Translations under genes and position numbers: made by a program
NCBI RefSeq assembly: GCF_945956895.1
Contig: NZ_CAMFJF010000007.1
Span: 97,545 to 161,544 of the forward strand
Source of the DNA: an uncultured Allobosea sp.
GTDB taxonomy: Bacteria; Pseudomonadota; Alphaproteobacteria; Rhizobiales; Beijerinckiaceae
Length of the DNA: 64,000 nt
Direction: 5' to 3'
Shown here: piece by piece, positions 55,043 to 62,900 of the stretch
Layout: each line of letters opens with the position of its first letter
How positions within the stretch are numbered: the first letter of the stretch is position 1
Notes under the pieces: generated by a model
What the model was told of the DNA's origin: nothing
The model's database searches: none
What the model saw: only the letters and a program-made list of their open reading frames with translations

Positions 55043-55148
55043 GGATGCCCACAGGATCGGGGCCGGATATGGGGAAAGCCTTCCCCTGCGGCCGAGCCCA
55101 AGGTCTCGACCGACCCCTTCTGCGGGGAGAGCCCCGCAACGCCCCCTG

Positions 55149-55223
55149 GAGAGTGAGAGTGCGGACGGGATTTCCGTGACGGGTTGAGGGCTGGAGAAGA
55201 GGTCTCCGGCGCCCGTCGCGGAG
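55149..55223 (+). repeat. Shared leader repeat, copy 1 (upstream of the ArdC-like gene)
   Basis: gagagtgagagtgcgg, then gtgacgggttgagg and a gagaagagg stretch, then ggcgcccgtcgcggag ending eight bases before the ATG. gacggg (55,178) can pair with cccgtc (55,212). Nearly the same arrangement occurs before the parB-like gene and, partly, before the helicase gene. Confidence 0.75.
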
Positions 55224-55230
55224 AATCGCG

Positions 55231-56181
55231 ATGTTCAGGAATGACCGCAGCGCGCGCGCCGGCTCCGGCCGGACGAGCCTTTACGACGACATCACCAGCA
55301 AGATCATCGCCGAGCTGGAGGCAGGCCGCTTCCCCTGGGTCCAGCCTTGGGGCACCGCCACGGCCAAGGCGCCCCTCGCCATGCCGAGGAACGCCGCGAC
55401 CGGGCGGCACTATTCGGGGATCAATGTGCTGATCCTCTGGGGCGCGGTGATCCAGCACGGCTTCCCCGGCCAGAGCTGGCTCACCTTCCGCCAGGCCCTG
55501 TCGCTCGGCGGCAATGTCCGCCGGGGCGAACGCGGCACCACCGTCGTCTATGCCGATCGCTTCACGCCGGAGGACGAGAAGCGGCGCGCCCGCGAGACCG
55601 GCGAGGAAGCCGCCGCGATTCCGTTCCTCAAGCGCTTCACCGTGTTCAACGCGGCGCAATGCGACGGTCTGCCGGAGGATGTCGCCATCGTCGCTCCACC
55701 GCCGCCGCCCGGCCTCATCGAGCCGCAGGTCGAGGCCCTGATCCGGGCGACAGGCATCGACTTCCGCATCGGGGGCGATCGTGCCTTCTATGTCCCGGCG
55801 CACGACTATGTGCAGGTGCCGCCGCCCCAGGCGTATTTCGAACCAATCAACTGGCACCGCACGGCCCTGCATGAGATGGGGCACGCTACGGGCCACCCCT
55901 CGCGCCTGAACCGCGATTTCTCAGGTTCCTTCGGCTCGAAGAAATACGCCTTCGAGGAGCTGGTCGCGGAGATCAACGCCGCTTTCTGCTGCGCCTCGCT
56001 CGGCATCACGCCCACCGTCCGCCATGCCGACTATATCGGCTCCTGGCTGGAGGTGCTGCGCGAGGACAACCGCGCCATCGTCCGCGCCGCCTCCCAGGCG
56101 AGCAAAGCGGCCGACTGGCTGCTCGGTCATCTGCCGGACACCGATGCCGGCATCGCCGACGACGAACGGGAGGCGGCGTGA
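55231..56181 (+). CDS. ArdC-like zincin metallopeptidase domain protein
   Basis: 316 residues. The N-terminal DUF1738/ArdC-N domain (about 15-130; SLYDDITSKIIAELEAG, FPWVQPW, YSGINVLILW) binds single-stranded DNA in homologues. The C-terminal zincin has HEMGHATGH (HExxH plus third ligand region) and FEELVAEINAAF. ArdC proteins protect incoming plasmid DNA from restriction. The start at 55231 follows a conserved leader and gcggag. Confidence 0.9.
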   Translation: MFRNDRSARAGSGRTSLYDDITSKIIAELEAGRFPWVQPWGTATAKAPLAMPRNAATGRHYSGINVLILWGAVIQHGFPGQSWLTFRQALSLGGNVRRGERGTTVVYADRFTPEDEKRRARETGEEAAAIPFLKRFTVFNAAQCDGLPEDVAIVAPPPPPGLIEPQVEALIRATGIDFRIGGDRAFYVPAHDYVQVPPPQAYFEPINWHRTALHEMGHATGHPSRLNRDFSGSFGSKKYAFEELVAEINAAFCCASLGITPTVRHADYIGSWLEVLREDNRAIVRAASQASKAADWLLGHLPDTDAGIADDEREAA

Positions 56182-56257
56182 CGATCCTGAAAACCGGAAA
56201 GGCGGAGAAGCGCGCTTCCGGCTTCACGCCTTTCCGCCCGCCCGGCGCGGCCCTCCT

Positions 56258-56333
56258 GAGAGTGAGAGGGCGGCGCTTCGCTTCGTGACGGGTTGGAGGT
56301 CGAGAGAGAGGCTCCCGGCCGCCCGTCGCGGAG
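56258..56333 (+). repeat. Shared leader repeat, copy 2 (upstream of the parB-like gene)
   Basis: gagagtgagagggcggcg, then gtgacgggttggaggtcgag and agagaggctcc, then ggccgcccgtcgcggag. gacggg (56,287) pairs with cccgtc (56,322). Confidence 0.75.
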
Positions 56334-56341
56334 TAACGATC

Positions 56342-58480
56342 ATGGCGACTGCCATTCAGAAGATCACCCTGTCGTCGGCGCGCGACATTCCCTTCAACAA
56401 GCTGGCGCTGAGCCAGTCCAACGTCCGGCGCGTCAAGGCCGGCATCTCGATCGAGGAGCTGGCTGAGTCCATCGCCCGGCGCGGCCTCATCCAGAGCCTG
56501 CATGTCCGTCCCGTCCTCGACGCCGATGGCGCCGAGACCGGGATGTTCGAGGTGCCCGCCGGCGGCCGCCGCTATCGCGCGCTCGAACTGCTGGCGAAGC
56601 AGAAGCGCCTGGCCAAGACCGCGCCGGTGCCCTGCGTCGTCGGCGACGCCAATAGCGACATCCTGGTCGATGAGGTCTCGCTGGTCGAGAACATCGAGCG
56701 CGCGCCGCTGCATCCGCTCGATCAGTTCCGCGCCTTTCAGGCCATGCGCGACAAGGGCATGACCGAGGAAGCCATCGCCGCCGCCTTCTTCGTCGGCGTC
56801 AATATCGTGAAGCAGCGCCTGCGTCTCGCCACTGTCTCACCGGCGTTGCTGGAGATCTACGCCGACGACGGCATGACGCTCGAGCAGCTCATGGCCTTCA
56901 CCGTCAGTTCCGACCATGCCCGCCAGGAACAGGTCTGGGACGCGATCAAGGACGGCTGGCAGAAGGAGCCCTATCACATCCGCCGGATGCTGACCGAGAC
57001 CACGGTGCGGGCTTCAGACAGGCGGGCCGTCTTCGTGGGCGTTGAAGCCTATGAAGCGGCCGGCGGCATCGTGCTGCGCGACCTGTTCCAGTCCGACGAT
57101 GGCGGCTGGCTGCAAGACCCGGCCCTGCTCGACCGCCTGGTGGCCGAGAAGCTCAAGGCCGCCGCCGACGAGATCGCGGGCGAAGGTTGGAAATGGGTCG
57201 AGGCCGCCCTGAGCTTTCCCTACGGCCACGAGCATGGGCTTCGGGAGCTTGTCGGGACCACGCTCGACCTGACTGAGGAGGAGCGCGCGACTCGCGAGGC
57301 GCTGCGCGACGAATATGACCGGCTCGAAGCCGAATATGCCGAAGCCGACGAGCTGCCCGACGAGATCGACGCGCGTCTCGGCGAGATCGAACAGGCGCTC
57401 GACGCCTTCGAGCAGCGCCCGGCGATCTACGATCCGGCTGACATCGCCATCGCCGGCGTCTTCGTCAGCCTCGACGCCGACGGCTCGCCGTCGGTGGATC
57501 GCGGCTATGTCCGTCCCGAGGACGAGCGTCCGGCCGATCCCGAAGGGGACGATACGACGGAGACGGACGGCGACACCGGCCATTCGGCCACGCCCGCCGT
57601 TCAACGCGCCGTCGTCACCGTCGGCGGCCAGGCCGCGGAGCCGAATGACGACGAGGAGGACGGCATCAAGCCGCTGCCCGAGCGCCTCGTCATCGAGCTG
57701 ACTGCGCATCGCACCCTGGCGCTGCGCAACGCGCTCGCCGAACATCCCGACGTCGCCATGACCATGTTGCTGCACAAACTGGTCAGCGACACCTTCCGGC
57801 GTCCGGCGCCGACCGGCTGCCTCGAGGCCAGCGTCCGTCATGTCTTCTTCTCCGCCCAACCGGAGGAGCTGAAGGACAGCACGGCGGCGCGCGAGGTCGC
57901 CGAGCGGCACGAGCGCTGGGGCGATCATGTCCCCGCCGACGACCAGGCGCTGTGGGACTGGCTCACCCATCTCGATCCCGGCACGCGGCTCGATCTGCTC
58001 GCCCATTGCGTCAGCTTCGGCGTGAACGCGCTGTTCGAGCGGCCGAATCCTTACCGATCGGGCGTCAGTCAGCATGGTCTGGACGTGCGCCTCTCCCAGG
58101 CCGACCGGCTGGCGCGGTCCACCGGCCTCGACATGGTGGCGGCGGGCTGGCGTCCGACGGTCGGCAACTATCTCGGCCGCGTCACCAAGCCCCGCATCCT
58201 CGAAGCCGTCCGCGAAGGTGCGGGGGAGCGGGCTGCCCAGCTCATCGACCATCTGAAGAAGGGCGACATGGCCAAGGAGGCCGAGCGCCTGCTGGCCGAC
58301 ACCGGCTGGCTGCCCGAGCCGCTGCGCCTGATCGATCCCGATGACGGGCAGGCCATCGAGCCGGGCGCGGAGACCGACACCGAGGACGATGCCGCCTTGC
58401 CGGCCTTCCTCAGCGAGGACGGCGACGAGGAGGCCGACGAGATCGAGGACGAGGACGCCCTGACGATCGCGGCCGAATGA
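56342..58480 (+). CDS. Large ParB-like partition protein
   Basis: 712 residues, much longer than chromosomal ParB (about 290). The ParB/Srx domain (about 15-125) has PFNKLALSQSNVRR, VPAGGRRYRALELL and VSLVENIERAPLHPLDQFRA, followed by a helix-turn-helix region (about 130-180). The long C-terminal half has coiled-coil and acidic segments (EEDGIKPLP; the end EDEDALTIAAE). Plasmid/ICE members of this size are common in alphaproteobacteria; a role in partition or in transcription of element genes is possible. No parA is adjacent. Confidence 0.9.
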   Translation: MATAIQKITLSSARDIPFNKLALSQSNVRRVKAGISIEELAESIARRGLIQSLHVRPVLDADGAETGMFEVPAGGRRYRALELLAKQKRLAKTAPVPCVVGDANSDILVDEVSLVENIERAPLHPLDQFRAFQAMRDKGMTEEAIAAAFFVGVNIVKQRLRLATVSPALLEIYADDGMTLEQLMAFTVSSDHARQEQVWDAIKDGWQKEPYHIRRMLTETTVRASDRRAVFVGVEAYEAAGGIVLRDLFQSDDGGWLQDPALLDRLVAEKLKAAADEIAGEGWKWVEAALSFPYGHEHGLRELVGTTLDLTEEERATREALRDEYDRLEAEYAEADELPDEIDARLGEIEQALDAFEQRPAIYDPADIAIAGVFVSLDADGSPSVDRGYVRPEDERPADPEGDDTTETDGDTGHSATPAVQRAVVTVGGQAAEPNDDEEDGIKPLPERLVIELTAHRTLALRNALAEHPDVAMTMLLHKLVSDTFRRPAPTGCLEASVRHVFFSAQPEELKDSTAAREVAERHERWGDHVPADDQALWDWLTHLDPGTRLDLLAHCVSFGVNALFERPNPYRSGVSQHGLDVRLSQADRLARSTGLDMVAAGWRPTVGNYLGRVTKPRILEAVREGAGERAAQLIDHLKKGDMAKEAERLLADTGWLPEPLRLIDPDDGQAIEPGAETDTEDDAALPAFLSEDGDEEADEIEDEDALTIAAE

Positions 58481-58540
58481 CCCTCACGGCGGGGGAGCGG
58501 CGAGAGACCGCTTCCCCGCATCGTCGCAAGGAGACCTTCC

Positions 58541-58762
58541 ATGATTGAACCCGACCCGTCCGCCACGCGCCGCGTCGTCTTTCAGTATCTCGTGCCCGTT
58601 CACGTCGAGGTCGAAGACGGTCTCGTCGTTTGCGTCACCGTCATCGACGAAACGCCGGTGCGCGATCCAACCCTGGTCGAAGGCGATGCCGGCTACCTGC
58701 CGGAAGCCGTCGCCGCCGCCGACGATGGCCAGCCCTGGCCATCCTGGCGGTTCGGCTACTGA
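58541..58762 (+). CDS. Short plasmid-type protein of unknown function
   Basis: 73 residues; aaggag seven bases before the ATG. Hydrophilic with a central VEVEDGLVVCVTVIDE beta-rich stretch. I do not recognise it. It lies between the parB-like gene and other small accessory genes of the element, apparently one transcription unit. Confidence 0.65.
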   Translation: MIEPDPSATRRVVFQYLVPVHVEVEDGLVVCVTVIDETPVRDPTLVEGDAGYLPEAVAAADDGQPWPSWRFGY

Positions 58763-58859
58763 CCGTCTTCGATCATCCCTCAACCCAGCCCGGCCCCAAG
58801 GTCCACAGTCTGCACGGCCATGCCGCGCGGGCCGGGCTTTCTTGTTTCAGGAGCCTGCC

Positions 58860-59276
58860 ATGGCCGACTATTTCACCCATTTCTCGTGCCTGCTCGACGT
58901 CGGCACGCCCGAGAACGCCGCCCGCGCGCTCGACCTCTACAACACGCTGTCCGCGGAAGGCGCGTCGGAGGAACCACCCTCCGAGGGCTTCCTTCTGTCG
59001 ATCGAGCCGCAATACGGCGGCACCGAACTCTGGATGCGCGACGACGTGACCGGCGATCCCGAGCGCCTCATCCAGTTCGTGAAGTGCTGCGCCGCCGAGT
59101 TCGGCCTCACCGGAAGATGGGGCTTCCAATACGCCAACACCTGCTCGCGGCCACGCCTCGACGGATTCGGCGGCGGCGCCCATGTCCTCGACCTCGCCAC
59201 CGGCGAGACCGTGGACTGGATCTACACCGATGGCTGGCTCGACCAGACCATCTCCGGCGAGGGAGGACCGCTATGA
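58860..59276 (+). CDS. Conserved small protein of mobile elements
   Basis: 138 residues from the ATG at 58860, with caggag five to six bases upstream. Acidic; contains LLDVGTPENAARALDLYN and FVKCCAAEFGLTGRWGFQY. Function unknown. Its stop overlaps the start of the following DUF6117 gene. Confidence 0.7.
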   Translation: MADYFTHFSCLLDVGTPENAARALDLYNTLSAEGASEEPPSEGFLLSIEPQYGGTELWMRDDVTGDPERLIQFVKCCAAEFGLTGRWGFQYANTCSRPRLDGFGGGAHVLDLATGETVDWIYTDGWLDQTISGEGGPL

Positions 59277-59536
59277 GCATCCCCTCCTATGCCCTGACCA
59301 ATTTCCAGACTCTGCTGCGCGCGGCGGGCGACGGCAATCTCGCCCTCATGGAGTGCCTCGACGCAGCGACGGGCATCCCGCGCTACGTCATCTGCGCCGT
59401 GGGGCGGGACAACGGCGATTACGTCTTCACGCCCTTCGGTCATCTCGCCGACGGCAATCCCTACGACGCCTATCTGCCGCCCGATCCCGACGATCCCCAA
59501 GGCTTCGTGCGGCCCGAGACGGGAGAGGCGCCATGA
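59273..59536 (+). CDS. DUF6117 family protein
   Basis: 87 residues. YALTNFQTLLRAAGDGNLAL, CLDAATGIPRYVICAV and FGHLADGNPYDAYLPP are characteristic of DUF6117, a small protein of alphaproteobacterial mobile elements with unknown role. It overlaps the genes on both sides by four bases (ATGA junctions). Confidence 0.82.
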   Translation: MSIPSYALTNFQTLLRAAGDGNLALMECLDAATGIPRYVICAVGRDNGDYVFTPFGHLADGNPYDAYLPPDPDDPQGFVRPETGEAP

Positions 59537-59828
59537 CCGACATCGACGCCATCTTTCGGGCGGATCGCCAGCATCCGCCGCACGAACGATCCCTGCCCTG
59601 CCGGAGACCAGAGGCGGCATCACCGTCGTCGTCGAGCCCAGGCCCCACTGGGCCAGCGACATGCGGGCGTTCCGATCCGGGAGCCGCGAATACTGCGCCT
59701 ATGCCGACTGGACCGCGAACGGCGCGCGCGCCCGGTTCTTCGGCCATGTCGATACCTGCGGCGATGACCTGATCCGCAAGGCTCGCACGCTCGTCGCTTC
59801 CGAGATCGCGGACGGGCTCTGGAACTGA
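59533..59828 (+). pseudogene. Small element gene frameshifted by a 5-bp duplication
   Basis: The ATG overlapping the DUF6117 stop begins MTDIDAIFRADRQHPPHERS, then the frame degrades. Another frame carries LPETRGGITVVVEPRPHW and later FFGHVDTCGDDLIRKART, ending GLWN and a stop at 59826-59828. The switch falls at a tandem ccctgccctg (59,591-59,600); removing one 5-bp unit joins the two parts in one frame of about 96 residues. Family not recognised. Confidence 0.75.
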
Positions 59829-59840
59829 TCCCCTCAAAAA

Positions 59841-59870
59841 GCGCCCCACCTCACGGTCGGGCGCTTTTTT
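59841..59870. terminator. Rho-independent terminator
   Basis: gcgccc and gggcgc form the stem around a 12-base loop; five A residues precede and six T residues follow, so it works in both directions. It separates the small-gene unit from the helicase gene. Confidence 0.85.
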
Positions 59871-59884
59871 CGGTGTGGGCGCCT

Positions 59885-59935
59885 TGAGAGTGAGAGTGCC
59901 GCCGGGACGGGTTTGAGCCGGTGCGGTCGAGAGAG
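59885..59935 (+). repeat. Shared leader repeat, copy 3 (upstream of the helicase gene)
   Basis: gagagtgagagtgccgccgg, then gacgggtttgagc and ggtcgagagagagcgcc. It matches the first part of copies 1 and 2; the cccgtc arm is not present. The coding start follows about 48 bases later. Confidence 0.65.
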
Positions 59936-59982
59936 AGCGCCGCGCGGGCTCGACCTTTCCCGCTCTCCTTGAGGTTCCGACC

Positions 59983-62900
59983 ATGACCATGATTTCCGCA
60001 TCCGCGGCGGCGTCCGCCGCCGCGCCGCTTCCGCTCGGCTCCAATCCCGAACCCGCCGCAGCCATCTACACGGCAGCCGTCCTGCTGCTGCCTCATCTCG
60101 AACACGGCGAGCGCATTGATGCCGCCGTCCTGCGTGCAGCGATGGAGACCGCCTTTGGCGCATCGGACGCGACCGGCGCCTGGGACTGGAAGACAGCCTA
60201 CGACGCCTGCGAGGCGGCGACCGTCCTGTTCCTCCGCAAATACGGACGTGCGCTTTTCCGCAAAGCCGGGTCTCCGGCGGCCCGCCTTTCGGCGCTGTCG
60301 AAAATCGTCAACCTTCTGCCGACGCATACGCGGCGGTCGGCGGAGAGCCAGACCTTCCAGCAGTTCTCGACGCCGATCCCGCTCGGCCTGGTCGCCGCCC
60401 ACGCCGCGGCCATCACCCCGGCCGACCGGGTGCTCGAACCGTCTGCGGGCACCGGCCTGCTGGCCATCCTCGCCGAGATCGCCGGCGGCACGCTCGTCCT
60501 CAACGAGCTGGCCGACACCCGCGCCAGCCTGCTGTCGCTTCTCTTCCCGGCCATTCCCGTCACCCGTTTCGACGCGGCGCAGATCGACGATCATCTCGAT
60601 CCCGCCGTCACGCCCAGCATCGTGCTGATGAATCCGCCCTTCTCGGTCATGGCCAATGTCGAGGGCCGCATGGCGGACGCCGCTTACCGCCATGTCGCCT
60701 CGGCCCTGGCGCGCCTGACCCCTGGCGGCCGGCTCGTGGCGATCACCGGCGCCAGCTTCGCACCCGACAATCCGGCCTGGCGGGACGCCTTGATCCGGTT
60801 GCAGGCGCGCGGGCGCGTCGTCTTCTCCGCCGTCATCGACGGCTCGGTCTATGCCAAACACGGCACCACCATCGAGACGCGCCTGACCGTCATCGACAAG
60901 CGGCCCACCGACGATCCGGCCGCGTTCCCGGCGGCGCCCGGCGTCGCGCCGGACGTCGCCACGTTGCTGGGCTGGCTCGATGAGCATCTGCCGGAACGGC
61001 CCGCCGTAGATCCCTCCGTCACGGTCCCGGCTGTCGCACCTTCCACCGCGCGCAGCGTGCGCGGCTATATCAACCGCGCCGCCAGGGCGATCCCGGCGAC
61101 CGCGCCGATAGCCGAACCGGAGGGCCTCCCGCTCGCCTATCAGATCCAGGACCGGCTCGCCGGCGAAGGCGGCCGCCTATCCGACGCCATTTATGAAGAA
61201 TACGGATTGCAGGCGATCCGTATCGCCGGCGCTCAGGCCCATCCGACCCGGCTGGTGCAGTCCGCCGCGATGGCTTCGGTCGCTCCGCCCAAGCCGAGCT
61301 ATCGGCCAAGTCTCCCGGCCAACATCCATGAACTGCTCTCGGACGCCCAGCTCGAGACCGTGATCTATGCGGGCGAAGCGCACGCCGATCATCTCGCCGG
61401 ATCGTGGATGGTGGACGCCACCTTCGATGTCGTCAGCGCCGCGCGCGAGGATACAGAGAACGCCGTGCGCTTCCGGCGCGGCTTCATGATTGGCGACGGC
61501 ACCGGCGTCGGCAAAGGCCGTCAGTCCGCCGCCATCATTCTCGACAACTGGCTCCAGGGCCGCCGCAAGGCGGTGTGGATCAGCAAGTCCGACAAGCTGA
61601 TCGAGGACGCGCAGCGCGACTGGTCGGCGCTCGGCATGGAGCGCCTGCTGGTCACACCGCTGTCGCGCTTCCCGCAGGGGCGGCCGATCACACTGCCCGA
61701 AGGCGTCCTGTTTACGACCTATGCCACGCTACGCTCCGACGACCGTGGAGAGAAGGTTTCGCGCGTCCGGCAGATCGTCGAATGGTTGGGCTCCGACTTC
61801 GACGGAGTCCTCATTTTCGACGAGGCGCACGCGATGCAGAACGCCGGTGGCGGCAAGGGAGAACGCGGCGACGTCGCCGCCTCGCAACAGGGCCGCGCGG
61901 GTCTGCGGCTCCAGCACGCGCTGCCGAACGCCCGCGTCGTCTATGTCTCGGCGACCGGCGCCACGACGGTCCACAACCTCGCCTACGCCCAGCGGCTCGG
62001 CCTGTGGGGCGGCGAGGATTTTCCGTTCAGCACCCGCGCCGAGTTCGTCGAGGCGATCGAGGCCGGCGGCGTCGCGGCGATGGAGGTGCTGGCCCGCGAC
62101 CTGCGCGCGCTCGGCCTCTACACCGCCCGCTCGCTCTCCTTCGACGGCGTGGAATACGAACTGGTCGAGCACGCGCTGACCCTCGAGCAGACCCGCATCT
62201 ACGATGCCTATGCCGGGGCCTTCGCCATCATCCATAACCACCTGGATGCGGCGATGGAGGCGGCCAATATCACCAGCGCCTCCGGCACGCTGAACCGGCA
62301 GGCCAAGTCCGCCGCCCGCTCGGCCTTCGAGAGCGCCAAGCAGCGCTTCTTCGGCCATCTGCTCACCAGCATGAAGACGCCGACCCTGATCCGGTCGATC
62401 ACCAGCGACCTCGAAGCCGGCCATGCCGCTGTCATCCAGATCGTCTCGACAGGCGAGGCGCTGATGGAACGCCGTTTGGCCGACCTGCCGACAGAGGAGT
62501 GGAACGACGTTCGCGTCGACATCACGCCGAGGGAGTATGTTCTCGACTATCTCGCCCATTCCTTCCCGGTGCAGCTCTACGAGCCGTTCACCGACAGCGA
62601 AGGCAATCTGTCGTCGCGGCCGGTCTATCGCGACGGCCAGCCCGTCGAAAGCCGCGAGGCCGTCGCGCGCCGCGACGAGCTGATCGCGCAGCTTGCCTCC
62701 CTGCCGCCCGTGCCTGGCGCGCTCGACCAGATCGTCCAGCATTTCGGCACAGAACTGGTGGCGGAGGTCACGGGCCGCTCGCGGCGCATCGTCAGCAAGA
62801 GCACGTCTTCGGGCGGCGACCGCCTCGTCGTCGAGAACCGCGCCGCCGCCGCCAATCTCGCCGAAACCCAGGCGTTCATGGATGACAGCAAGCGCATCCT

